The notes under the pieces were generated by a model that worked only from the letters and a program-made list of their open reading frames with translations, made no database searches and was not told the origin of the DNA. A stretch of DNA of 64,000 nucleotides from Micrasema longulum (taxonomy: Eukaryota; Arthropoda; Insecta; Trichoptera; Brachycentridae): the NCBI GenBank assembly GCA_022494885.1, contig JAGVSM010001409.1, forward strand, positions 310,001-374,000. The letters run 5' to 3'. Shown here piece after piece: positions 1 to 11,307 of the stretch. How positions within the stretch are numbered: position 1 is the stretch's first letter; each line of letters opens with the position of its first letter. The translations under genes and the position numbers were made by a program.

Positions 1-214
1 TGCAACGTTTTGGCTGAAAATAAGTCAACCATGTCCTGTTATATTTGTGGCGCCAAACCCAGTGAAATGAACTCTATTAGTATTAATAGAGTTTCTCGAC
101 AATAATTTTATTCCTTTGGCTTATCTACATTACATGCTCTTTTTATATTTCTCAAAATACATCTATTTGAAAATCACTTGTAACAAATGTTTTATTTAAA
201 AACCTTTAAGTTTT

Positions 215-535
215 ATCATCATCATACCATATCCGCTCCCTATGTGGAGCATATGGATTCCATAATCTGCCTCCGGCCAAGCGATCGACCTCCCGTACAT
301 CCTCCCAAGTTAAGTCCACGTACCGCAACTCTGACGCAAACTGCCCACAAATTGTCAACAGCGGACGACCAGGACGCCAAGAACCTGATGCCTTGTAACA
401 TATGCAAGCATGGTTAAGACTCTCGGAAGGCATACGTAGTACATGGCCTTGCCAGCCAAAACGCCTTGGATGACAGTAGATACCAAGGGTTGCTGTGTCC
501 GTTGCCTCACTGCTGTGTTCCTTACAATGCCAAAC
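215..535 (-). repeat. RTE-type LINE 3' end fragment
   Basis: This stretch closely resembles the 3' end of the reverse-transcriptase element at 17.35-18.85 kb. Both have a (CAT)n start on the + strand, a segment about cccgctccctagttggagc, and a later segment naming gcaagcatggttaag. On the minus strand the element therefore ends in a (GAT)n tail, which is typical of RTE-clade LINEs. Only the 3' portion remains and no open frame is left. Confidence 0.6.
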
Positions 536-2679
536 TTTTAAGTTTATTTAAACCCTTTCAGTTGTCATGTTTAACATAATAAAATCAGCTGTAAAATGGT
601 TATTCTGACAAAACAAGTGAAGGCAGATTAGTTCTCTCGGGTGAAATCTTTATTTTATGCCTAAGTATCTAATATAATTTTCAATGATTTATTTTATAGG
701 TTGACCGATTTATCAGTCAATAGAATTAAAGTAATAATTTCAATTATTTATGATCATAAAATACATTATTGGATGCAGATATCAATTTTCAGAAAATTTA
801 TTTCGTTTATTAAATAACAAAATGTGACATATTTTTTATAAAACGAATTATTATTACATATTTAATAAAAAAACCTCTTTTTAGGATTAAATGAATCGCA
901 TACGTGAGTTAAAAGTACATTCAGAATTTTTAGTTTCTAGCTTGTATGAAACGAAACACTGTGCGTCGTTAGTTCTCGGTGAGTTGTCCTGACATATAAA
1001 AGTAGAACCCCGTAGCTGTCAATAGAACATACCAAACGTTGAAACAAATGGCTTTTCGAAAACCGGAAATCTATCACAACACATTTTAACGGTATCATTG
1101 ATTGATAAGAACTTCTGACGTCGTTCAAAGTGCAATAGTTTATTTTGATTAAAACAATTTGTATTATTGATTTCATACATTTTCGAGAAACTTCGCTGTA
1201 GAATTAAATGCTTCTATTTTTACCGCGTATGCTAAAACATTTTTTAATATTTAATTTCCTGTAGCCCTGAACTTATTCATTATTTCACCTCATTAGAGAT
1301 GTTCTAAAGAGTGTGAAGATTAAGTAGACCGTAGATCCTTAAATACAGTTTTACAAGCTTAAGAACCGTCCTTAATAAAGAGGCGAAAACACAATTACAG
1401 CAAATATACGTATAGAGTGGAATAATACATCATCTATATGTGAAGTAAATGATAGAGCCGATCGTTTTGTGAATTGACAATATCATGGCTAAAATTTAAG
1501 AAAACTAACAAATAACGTCATACACAACCCTTGTGTGAATTTCAGAAGCAGAGATGACTCACACAAAGTTGCTCAAATAATTTAATCAAATGAAGAATGG
1601 GAAATGGGAAATATGAAAAAATTAAGAAATGTGTCTGAATTCAATAATTTGTAATATAGTAACTAAAATTATTTTTGTGCATATCGATTATAATGTTAGT
1701 GTCATGTACTTACATAGTACATATTGTATTAAGTTAGCTGGTGGTAGAAATAACGTTCTCCACAGGATGTAATGTACCCAGAGTTCTGATGCATTTGGCA
1801 CTTAACTATCTGGTGAAACCCCCATGGACCAATATTAATATCTTATGCAATGCAAAAGTCGTTTATTTCTATTTAAAAGGGTTATTAATAGTATGCACCT
1901 GATAACTAAATGCTTCAGTGCGTGAGAAATATAATTTTGCGTGAATCTCGGGATGTCGCGTGGGAAAAATAAATGTACTTATTTTGTTGTATCAAACCTA
2001 CCCCCTCATAGGACCAAAACTTGCATCATATAAATCCATACGCAGTCTTTTGAGAATGAATTAGAAATGTAATCTCTCGTGGTTACTACGTCACTCTGAC
2101 GTAATACTTAGTTTTAATAAATACGGTTGCTTTCAAATGTAACTTTATAATGGTTTTTTGTAATGTCTTTTAAATAATAAATTAATGTACAACATCTTCG
2201 TGTCTTGTCAATTTATCTAGTGAACTTCAAATAATCCTTCTCCGTGTGCTACTACATCGGCACATAACATAAGTTTTAACTAGCTGTTTTAGTTTCTCTC
2301 CAACAATTTAAATAAATACTTTTCATTGCATTAAATAATATTTTAACGCATCGTGCTCGGCGTTTACATTGATTATACTTATCGTAAACACCAATAGTTA
2401 GTTGTTAGGCCCGGTGGTTCCTTAGTGATAGGGAATTATATTTGTGTTTTGAAGAAATTTAAAATATTGTTTTGTATAGAGTAAGTATTTATTGACATAT
2501 ATTATGTTTTGTGAAAATAATTAGTGAGTTGATAAACATTTAGATAAAAGGGAAATATAACTTTTTTAAATGGTTCTATGAAATACTGTCGAGTAAAAAA
2601 ATATTTTTTTACCACTTATTAAAATTATAATTCATTATCTTTGCGATCGAAAAATATAGTCAAATTTAAGAACACCCGC
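536..2679. other. AT-rich non-coding stretch
   Basis: I see no convincing coding region, RNA gene or bounded repeat here. The short ORFs show no domain and no splice context. Confidence 0.6.
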
Positions 2680-2960
2680 TTTCTAGTTGGGACATATTAT
2701 CTCCACAAAATATTTTCAGGCTTCTCTGCTTCCTGCTGTCAATTACTCGTATTATTGTGTGTCTTTCCGAGCCGGATCTACGTCTTGTAGTTCAGGCATG
2801 AACCACCGACGAACTGTCTGCATTGGGAGTCCAGGACTGGAGAACCTGGGGTGGTATTCCAAATTCTCTCGTGGCAGTATTATCTCGTGAATTTTGTATG
2901 TAAAAGGCTGTTTTCCCGTGCCACGAGAGCGTTTCAGAACAGCACCCCTGATGCCTCGCA
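2680..2960 (-). repeat. Diverged RTE 3' end fragment
   Basis: The segment follows the same order as the 17.4 kb RTE 3' region (ctagttggga, then cgacgaactgtc, then ggagtccaggac) but is much more diverged. It runs into a motif around 2875-2945, with attttgtatgtaaa and ccacgagagcg, that recurs at 54.47 kb. No reading frame survives. Confidence 0.45.
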
Positions 2961-3002
2961 AAGTCGGAAAGTAGGCGAGGGTGGTTGCAGGGCATTTAAC
3001 AT

Positions 3003-3515
3003 GTGAACAATATAATAGGTATGACCATATTGTTTTCTCCCAACTCCGTGAACAGCCTCGACCGCGCAGGCCGCAGAACAGACCGCGCAGGACAGAACGC
3101 TGGCGCTAGGAGAAAACGAAAGTTCGGCCGCAGTTCACACATAAGCGCTGAGAAAATGAATACACGACGGCGTTTATTTCGAGCGAATTTACGAATAATA
3201 TTTTTATTTTTTTACCAAGATGTATTGGGATTGTTAAAGGACGAAGTAAATAATAAAAATGTTTTTTTTTGCCGCCATTTTCGGCAGATGTTTATTTTTA
3301 TTTTTTTGGGAGCGACACGTTCGCGTCAAGCAAATCACTATTGTCACAAGGTGCTGTCCGTGTGTGTTCACACGAGAACAATGCGGCCGTGGCGGTTATC
3401 ATTGTTTCGCGGAGATAGCCTGCTCGTCTATCTCGGTGGCGATGTCTCGGGACAATTTTTTATCCTGCAAATTGAAAAAGAAAAATGGTATTGTCTGCGT
3501 GTAAACGACCTTTAA
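3003..3515 (+). other. GC-richer block with a 170-codon ORF of unknown status
   Basis: An uninterrupted 170-codon ORF crosses a locally GC-richer block (about 3050-3170 and 3310-3450). The predicted peptide starts with an arginine-rich part and has phenylalanine runs from poly-T. I recognise no domain, signal peptide or repeat in it. The poly-T/poly-A driven composition suggests a chance ORF. The block could instead be a 5' exon or promoter, but no initiator, TATA or splice signal stands out. Confidence 0.15.
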
Positions 3516-3954
3516 GGCTCTAGAGGCTTTCGTAATGGGCGGATATCTTAGAATGCGAACACTGCTAAATGAAATTAGAATAAAATATTATTCATAATGA
3601 ATTTGCAATGCTTATGTCCAGTGTTCAGTTTGAGGTGTACATACACTCCGCTGAATGCCGTTCGACACAATCAATAGTTTTGCCCCGGCAACTCGAGCCG
3701 ATTACATCATTCTATTCTCAGTAGACTCGCGCCCGACACAAACTGTTATTTGAAGATAAAAAAATTGAACGTGACTGAAAAAGAACACGTTTTTATTAGG
3801 TGATTGCCAAAACTCAATATTTAAAATAGGTCGTAAAAAACAGGAACAATTCGCGTTTCGCGCACCAAAGTCAAGATAACAAAACACTTTTGTCAAATGA
3901 CATTACCTGTGTATTGTGTTTAGGTAAAATATGATAAAAAAAGTAATCACCTGT
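3516..3954. other. Non-coding, nothing recognised
   Basis: AT-rich sequence with no supported gene or repeat boundary. Confidence 0.5.
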
Positions 3955-4795
3955 CTTCATCATGTTCCTATCTGCACTCTGTGGTGCATAGGGCACTGCA
4001 TTGGTACACCAAATACAGCTTATATTAATCATCCGTTATTTATTTATTAATGAAATCATACAGTCTTTATATAAAACAAGGTACAAAAGAACAATTAAAA
4101 AAAGTAAGACCAATTACAGATTTCACACTAATTTATTATGAATGCAGGAGGAGAGGGGAAAAATAATTTAATTCTAAAAAAGTAAAAATAAAAATATTAC
4201 ATAAAAAGTTCATAAAAAGGAGAAGACATTGTATAGCTCTCTACTTTCCTCCCTCTCTCTCTGCTTCCATAAACATTTAAATTTAATTGTAAAAAAATCA
4301 CAACCAACAATAAATTATTAGAAGCAGGTAGTAGATGTAAGTAAGTATAAATTAAGAGTTGAAATCAAATGTTTAAAACTAAAAGTAAAAGTTAAAATTA
4401 AAATGAAAAGTTAAAATTAAAATTAAGTTAAAAGTTTAAATTAAAAGTTAAAATTAAGAATTAAAATTAAAAATTAAAAATTGAAAGATAAAATCAAAAA
4501 TCAAATTAAAAGTTAAAAGTCAAGCAGGAGATAAAGATAACTTGATCACTCTCACGATTTAGGTGCAAGTCCAGGAACAATGAAATATTGCGGCGTAAAA
4601 CCGTTTTTTTAAATCAATAGTTCCTGTCCGCCTTCCCAGGATTGAATCCGGGACCTCGAGTATGCCAGGCGAATGCGCCAAACACTAAACTTCTAGGCAG
4701 ACTTATTTTTAGTCGATTTCATTTTTACCTGAGCGTAGCCATCTCACATTTCACACGCAGAATTGTATTTTTCATTCGCCCGGACACGAAGTGAA
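3955..4795 (-). repeat. SINE family A copy 1, split by an insertion
   Basis: The two halves, 3955-4033 and about 4528-4795, match the left and right parts of the family seen intact at 34.84-35.23 kb. Shared landmarks are ggtgcatagggcactg, ccaggaacaatgaaatatt, a tRNA-like B box (ggattcaatcctggg on the minus strand) and the terminal gcccggacac. The minus-strand tRNA-like A and B boxes set the orientation. An A-rich retroposon has inserted between the halves. Confidence 0.7.
4034..4527 (-). mobile_element. A-rich retroposon nested in SINE A
   Basis: The insertion starts on the + strand with a ttatttatttatt run, which is a (AAATA)n tail on the minus strand, and continues into long AAGTTAAAATTAAA-type low-complexity sequence. 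It separates the two halves of a SINE A copy exactly where the intact family members are continuous. It looks like a 5'-truncated LINE 3' UTR; no coding part is visible. Confidence 0.5.
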
Positions 4796-5555
4796 TTCGA
4801 AGTATAGTTCTTGAACTTAATTTATCATTATGATTAAAAATCAGGAATTAGTTGGCGCGGGCTAATCCAATGATTGCAATGTCTTTTTTCACAAGATGGC
4901 GTCCAAATCACGCGATGTATTTGAACCAGCCATAGAAAAGCGAAACTGAGATAATAGAGCACTTTTGAGAAAAGAAGAAAGTGAATAATCTAATCTACAC
5001 AACAGTTAGAATGTTTTTTACTTTGACAAATGATAAATAATGCATGCATTAGTTATTTTTAAAATACACAAAAAAATGATGTATTTGACCAGTTTCAATG
5101 ATTTTGAAGTCTGGCTGTTCACACAACCCAAGATGTGCATTTTGCAGAAAACAGCCAGCCCTAGTAAAACTCCGATGTATGTTGTGTCATTATGTACGGA
5201 ACATATTATTTTTTATTTATATTAGGGTACTTAATTGTAAAGAATCACTTAACTAATTTCCACTTAACTAATACCCACCCAGAATTCTCTTATCTATCCA
5301 GCAGAAAATAGCCAGATCGTATATTGAATTACACCTCATTCAGACTTTAAATGTACATAAGAGGTGACATTCTGTATCAAAACATGTTTTTTTACTACGG
5401 GTATTTTTAAATTAATGAATTTAAAAAATTTAAATACATGGGTATTTATTTATCCACATTATTTTTTAAAGAGAACTAGATTTCTGGAGGCATTAATCTT
5501 CCCATCAGCATCTATACCGTAAGGTTTTTTAGTGCTGTGGGCGTTTTCTGCAATT
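4796..5555. other. Non-coding, nothing recognised
   Basis: No supported gene. A 9-bp stem (ctggctgtt / aacagccag, about 5112-5156) is the only structure noted. Confidence 0.5.
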
Positions 5556-5870
5556 TTATGAATGCCGTTTTTTTTTATTTATTTATTTTATTTATTAAAA
5601 GAAAACAACAGCCATCAAAACAAAAAAAAATATTTACATATAAACCAAAATTATAGGCAATTATAGTTTTCTATACATTACTAAATACAATGTCAAAAAA
5701 GAAGAAAAAAAGAGTACCTTCAAAAAGCCACTCCTCATCATTCCACACTTAAAAAATAAATAGATTATTACAATAATAATGAAAAAAAAAAAATTTTTTT
5801 TGTTAACTCAGACTTAAAAATCCTTTCGCCGGCGGATCCATACGGAGTAACCCCAGATCAGCCCTCCCTC
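5556..5870 (-). repeat. LINE 3' UTR fragment
   Basis: On the + strand it begins with tttatttattttatttatt and then aaaagaaaacaacag, the reverse complement of the LINE 3' ends at 24.91 kb and 44.83 kb (ctgttgtttttccc followed by aataaataa). Only the A-rich 3' UTR is present; no coding sequence is seen. Confidence 0.45.
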
Positions 5871-7056
5871 CTTTCTTCTTTCAAACTAATCAATTAATTA
5901 CAATATTAAATAAATTTGTTTAAAGTGGGGAAATATATATCGATTTCAGTAAAAAACGTGTTATAATTATTTAGAATTCTGGGGAGAGATGCATTTTTAT
6001 TATTATTCGTGCTTGAAATACTATTTTGTGATCAACACTATTTTCAGAAGGTGATAATCACATTTTTGTAAAATAAGCGGCCTTGCTGTTTTTAGCAGAG
6101 CATAGAATTAACCTTACTGCACCCGATAACATCAATATATCATTTTTTCAAAATTGTGGACTGGCTGCTTTTTGCATAACTACGTTCAATGAGTAGTGCA
6201 GCCACCAAACATTGTGGGGATAATAAGTAATACTATTATTCGCCATCATCAAACAATAATCTTCCCGTCTCCGTCTGTCATGAGTGTAATGACTGTCATG
6301 ACTCATGACAGAACCGCGTAGGTTGAACTAAATGAAACATACGCCTAGCCCGAGAATCAATCGCCTGTATTTTTTGTTACCAAGTGACTTTTTATAATGT
6401 TTGAAATCATCGTGCATAATGTCTTTGTTCCGAATTATGTTTATGATCTACCACTTATCCGATGGCGGCTAATTCTTTAATGTTTTTTACTGCTTCATAA
6501 AAAAGATAATGGTGTGGTGTTAATATTTGTCCAATTACCTTTGTCTGGATTGACACAGGCCATTTTTGCAATTTGAAACATGCCACAACACTTATGTTTT
6601 TTATCGGTTTTCTAGTAAATAATTAGCGTACTAATAACCGCATGGAAATAATATTTTGGATATTGGCGCGATTATGCCACGAAACGCCGAGTTAAACTGT
6701 TATTTTTCATATAAATATTTTTTCATGTACAAATATGTCGTTAAAAACAAATTTTGTATTTGTCAACTTTACCATCATCCCCTTTTCTGCCCTACTGTTA
6801 GTGGTAATGGTAAACCGAACGTAGCGTAGTTATATTTATTTTACAATATTGTAGACTGTGTGACTTTACGGGTTGTTTAACCAATTACGTAATGGTAACT
6901 GTAAAAAATGTTGAATAACATTTCGAATGGCAAGTTAATGAGTAGAAAGCAGATATCTGCTAAACCACCGGTATGTACAGGTCAATATGCAGCAAGCGAA
7001 TTGCCCTATTAATGGGTGAATTCCGACTACGGTTTCCGGGTACATAAAACAGTTCA
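5871..7056. other. Non-coding, nothing recognised
   Basis: AT-rich sequence. The only structure noted is a short inverted repeat at about 6279-6312 (tgtcatgagt / actcatgaca). Confidence 0.5.
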
Positions 7057-7375
7057 TGAGATCTCGCTCTATCCGTTACGTGAAGGTAAGGTGATCAGTT
7101 TTCCGCTTCAGGTGTCAGTCCAGGAACAATGAAATATTGCAGTTAGAAAAACTTTCAGAATAAACATCTTACGTCTACCCTTTCAAGAATCGAACCCAGG
7201 ACCTCGAGAATGGTGACGAACATGTCACCCACTACACAACAAAGCGGACTTATTTTCACTCGATTTTCTTATTTAGAACTTTTACCTGAGAGCAACCGTC
7301 GAGTCGAAAACACTCGTCCAGGGTTCTGGTTTTTTTTCACACACAGATCTGTATTCTTTATCCGCCTAGACACAT
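7057..7375 (-). repeat. SINE family A copy 2
   Basis: This copy matches the family from gttacgtgaaggtaagg through ccaggaacaatgaaatatt, the tRNA-like B box (gaatcgaacccagg on +), cgagtcgaaaacactcgtcc and the end near gcctagacac. The outer left segment (ggtgcatagggcac) is missing. Confidence 0.7.
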
Positions 7376-7848
7376 ACTTTGTTACTTAGTGCAGGATTTT
7401 TGTCTGTTAACTGAAATTTTTTCCGGCTACTTTTCTCCTCGCAATTACTAAAATGCCTATATGTACGCTAAGATACTGAACAAACCGATCTGCAAACGCG
7501 ATGGTTAACCTTTCGCCGGTAAGTAATGTTTTTTCTTGTTTAAAATACCTATTTAAATGTTAAAAAACGTCTCATTAATATGTTACCAGTTCTTATTACT
7601 TATCTCCTGTCTTTGTCCTGCTTAGTTAGTCCGGCGTATAATGAAACGATAATCGAAGGTGACGCGTATGCGGAAGGGAGTGACAAACTGAATAGAACCT
7701 ACAGTAGGCTGATGTAAAAAGTCCGTGCTTTTTACTGTATTACTTGTTTTTCTTGTTAAAGTCGACGTAATATGACGTGACGATACTTGCTCCCTCCGCT
7801 GGTCATTCTCTTTCCTTTTTAGCTCGGATTTGTATGGAGTGTTATCTC
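7376..7848. other. Non-coding, nothing recognised
   Basis: No supported gene or repeat. Confidence 0.5.
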
Positions 7849-7852
7849 TATA

Positions 7853-8215
7853 CAGGATGTTCTTAAAACCCTGTCACATTTGAAACCACGATGATCAGTA
7901 TGAGCAAGAAGACATATTGGCACATTAAAATAAATTTTTAGAACGAATAAAATTTACAAACATAAAATATCTAAAAAAAAAATGTTTGTTTACTTCTGCA
8001 GGGGATAAACGAGGAGGGGGGAGTCTAATATACCGTCAACCGCACGGCGGCGCCCCCCTCGCTTCTCCCCTGCAGAAGTACGGAACCATTTGTTTTTTTT
8101 AAACTTACTTAAAAAAAATGTTTGTTCTAAATATTTTTTTAAATATGCTAATATGTCTTCTTGCCCATACTGATCATCGTGGTTTCGGATATGACAGGGT
8201 TTAAAGAATACCCTG
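7853..8215 (-). mobile_element. Fold-back MITE copy 1, TATA-flanked
   Basis: The ends are long inverted repeats of about 75 bp or more. The left arm starts CAGGATGTTCTTAAAACCC and the reverse-complemented right arm starts CAGGGTATTCTTTAAACCC; both continue through GAAACCACGATGATCAGTAT. TATA flanks each end (7849-7852, 8216-8219). The inner part is a second inverted repeat (ttctgcaggg / ccctgcagaa) around a GC-rich core. No transposase is present, so this is non-autonomous. A second copy lies at 31102-31477 with its core in the opposite orientation. Confidence 0.85.
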
Positions 8216-8219
8216 TATA

Positions 8220-9170
8220 TTATATCTCAATGGTAAAAATACATCTTTGTTGTACTAATTTACGTATCATTTTTTGTAAATAATTAGAAAAGAAATTGAT
8301 CAAATGTTTATGTTGGCCATTTACACCCAGATGTCGAGCAAGGTTGTTAATATGAACCTACCATTTTATTATTAAATATATAATGTTACTCGAATACTCC
8401 TTGGAGTAAACGATAAAATGTTAATTTCGTACAAAAGGAACTACTGTAGCTTTGTGTAGTTAAAATGGGATTAGGACTATGTATTTTTTAAAATTGTATT
8501 TAAATTTAAAAACACAACGAATTTATAGCCTCTGAGTAATACATAGGTTGCATACAACAGCTAGATATTTTGTACCAGTTATAAGTCGTCAAACTCGGCC
8601 CTTCTACATAACTTTCGAACTTTTCGGCTTAGTTAATTTATATTACTCACTCTGAACTTACAGGCGTCAAATTACTAAGAAAGTAAGAAACCCGGAGCCT
8701 ACTGAAAGAATTTATACAAAAAGTGGATCTTTTGAATAGGTGTCACCATTATTGACAGTGCCTCCAATGATGACGAGAATTATTAATAGGATGCTATTAA
8801 AATCACCTGTTACTTAATCACCATAGGTTATTATCATGTTTCTTGAACTTTAGAAAACAGAATTGATGTAATACTTAAATTAAAAGGTTGGATAAACCTA
8901 TAGACTCGTTTCATGCAAAAAATCCAAAAACACATTTATTTCCCTAATGTTTTATTTTCATAATAACGTTTTGATACAATTTTTATTAATAAAAACTATT
9001 TCATTTTTATTTGCTAACTATCGCTCGGTTTTCTACTAGTTAGACTTCAAAACTATGTTGTTCATAGTCTTCGAGACTAAGTTTTTTTTACCTGGAAATC
9101 TACTAAAAAACATCAATAATAATATATATTCTGCTATCTGGTCTTAATTTAATTAAATTTAAAATTTCGG
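8220..9170. other. Non-coding, nothing recognised
   Basis: AT-rich sequence with no supported gene. Confidence 0.5.
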
Positions 9171-9475
9171 TCGTGACGTCACAGAGCTATCGTTATCAGT
9201 ATCGGGGTTCCAGGGGTGTGAGGAGGCGGGTTTGTTTTCGTTTCGCAGAAGGAATAAATTTCCCGCTTCTTTCACGGCCGACCTTCATAAATACCGGGGA
9301 TCGTTGTTCCCGCCCACGCTGGCGCTGGCCCGCTCTCCACTATCCACTATCGACCGCCCCGGGTCTCCTCACGCCCCTGGTATCCTGGCATCCCGCTATA
9401 TTTTGTATGAATGGATTCTGAGAACGCCCCCGGAGAGAGTATGTTGGACGAGACTAGACTTGTAGCGGGGGTAGG
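9171..9475. promoter_or_regulatory. GC-rich, CpG-containing island with a CRE-like site
   Basis: A sharp GC-rich block sits inside AT-rich sequence. It starts with a perfect TGACGTCA palindrome (9174-9181). A TATA-like cataaata follows at about 9288. Two ORFs of about 80 codons overlap in different frames, have no recognisable domain and probably reflect composition only. The block could be a promoter of an unrecognised transcript. Confidence 0.3.
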
Positions 9476-9549
9476 GTGAAAATAACATCAATATTATTTT
9501 TTAAAGGTCCAACAATGTAACTACGTGATATAATATGTAGGGGTTAACG

Positions 9550-9893
9550 TGTATATCGATAACTGCATGAAATAACTGAAAGGCTTAAGAATGGGAGCAA
9601 AAATGGGTGATTTAAATGTCAATTGTCTTTTGTATGCTGACAATGCTGTACTCCTTGCTGACAACAAAGAGGAACTGCAAATCTTGGTAAAAAAGGTCTA
9701 CGATGTAGGCAAGTGAAGCGATTTGCTGATGAATGTCGATAAATTGAATGTGATGGTTTTTGAAAGAAATTAAAGTATGACTAAATGTGAAATCCCTGTG
9801 AATGGAGTTATACTAAAACAAGTAGAGGAATTTGTGTACCTGGGAAGTATGTTCACTAGGGATGGAATGACTGAGAAATATATTAATAATAAT

Positions 9894-9924
<31 letters not shown>

Positions 9925-10575
9925 CGGACAAAGTCCATTATAAACATTACAATTAAAAGAAATTTATTTATTTATAATAATGTTTGGATAATTTATATAG
10001 CGCCATTTTTGTGAAAATCACTTCAAGGGCGCTGATATTGAAAGAAGGGTGAGTGCCGGGAACAGAGTGAACGGTGCACTTAAATCGACCTTGGCAAATA
10101 AATGCTTGTCACAAGAGGCAAAATTGGCAGTTCACAACGGAGTCCTGGTCCCGTCCCTGATGTATGGGAGCGAAGTATGGACTTGGAAAAACAGGGATGA
10201 AAGTAGGCTGAATGCTGTCGAAATGCGATCTCTCAGGCGAATGTGTGGTAAAACTATGTACGATAGATGCACAAATGTTGAGATCCGTACATTATGTAAG
10301 GCTGAGACAAGCATTATCGACATTATCGACATGACAATGTTGATGGATGCAGAAATAGAGGAAGACCGAGAAAGACATGGCATGACCAAATCCAACAAAT
10401 ACTTAAATATGGACATGTCAAAAGTCGGAATAATCGGCGCGCGTGCATGAGAAGATGTATGAATGTAGAGGAAGCGAGATCTGTATGCAAAGATAGAGTG
10501 TTGTGGTGTTCTATCCTCTCTGCCTACCCTTACGGGGAAACGGCGTGATGGTTTGTTGTTGTTGTTGTTGTTGTT
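9550..10575 (+). pseudogene. RTE-type LINE ORF2, C-terminal half, interrupted
   Basis: Part of a non-LTR retrotransposon reverse transcriptase. Around 9630-9660 it reads LLYADNAVLL, which replaces the catalytic YADD by YADN. The connection region follows (NGVILKQVEEFVYLGSMFT), then after an insertion ERRVSAGNRVNGAL and the run LMYGSEVWTWKN. It ends near 10540 with SAYPYGETA and a (GTT)n tail, a hallmark of RTE-clade 3' ends. Stops (about 9716, 9770), the YADN change and a deletion before the C-terminus show it is dead. The 5' endonuclease part is absent. Confidence 0.85.
9890..10032 (-). mobile_element. Short retroposon 3' end inserted in the RTE LINE
   Basis: The reading frame breaks between TEKY (about 9885) and DIERR (about 10033), and the intervening 145 bp are foreign. 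They carry a (TTTA)n run and, at the right end, agcgccattttt...aagggcgct, the hairpin motif found also at 37.72 kb and 58.30 kb. On the minus strand this is a LINE/SINE 3' end with A-rich tail. Confidence 0.6.
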
Positions 10576-10861
10576 ATATATCTAAAGGTTGAGAAAAATT
10601 CTTTAGAAATCTATCAAACGCTTACACATTTAAAATGATGAACACACATAACATTCACCTACCTAATGAATATTATTTGTGTATTTTTATGATTTATCTT
10701 TTCACATAATGAGTTTAAGTAACTCCAAATATAGCTTGCATGTATGTATAATATGTATGTATTTATTTGGATACCTATTGTATCAATAAATAATAATAAT
10801 TATGTATTTACGTATTTACCCAAATATTTCGACATAAAGACAAATTTTTTGCTGGTCGTAA
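10576..10861. other. AT-rich spacer
   Basis: Nothing recognised between the RTE tail and the tRNA-like SINE. Confidence 0.5.
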
Positions 10862-10948
10862 AAAACCGTAGATAGGTGTTTGAACCTCGGATCTCCTGAT
10901 TCGAAGTCCGCGACACTACTGGTGGACCTCAGTCCGTCTCAATTAATA
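10862..10948 (-). repeat. tRNA-derived SINE head (family B)
   Basis: The minus strand has an A-box-like tgaggtccaccagtagtg and a B-box-like gaggttcaaacacc at tRNA spacing, with cggacttcgaatc between them. It resembles the element at 33.66-33.74 kb. Acceptor-stem pairing is not evident, so this is a SINE head and not a working tRNA gene. Confidence 0.5.
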
Positions 10949-11305
10949 CAAACTTTCAAGATGGTTAAGTTAAAAATGCCTTTTTAAAAAATCGTCGTTG
11001 CGCCTGGAATATCCGTTTAATGGCATTTTAAAAAAAATAAGAGATGATTTAAACAATGTACCTTTTGATGATGGACTTTACAACAGCAAATATTTCAGTT
11101 TATTTTGTTAAAATAAAGTGTAATCTCAATGAGAAATTGAAAATACTTTTAAACAAGAAAACTAGGTTTGCGGATTTTGCAGGCGCAACGACAAAATTTT
11201 ATTTGAACTACGAAAATAAATTTAAAACTTTCATAAGTTCTTTATGAAAACCGTTTTCTTTTTCTCTGTGTCATCTTTTCGCCAATGTTTTTGTTACGTT
11301 TCTTA
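10949..11305. other. Non-coding, nothing recognised
   Basis: A 63-codon ORF at 11056-11247 has no recognisable feature. Confidence 0.5.
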
Positions 11306-11307
11306 TA

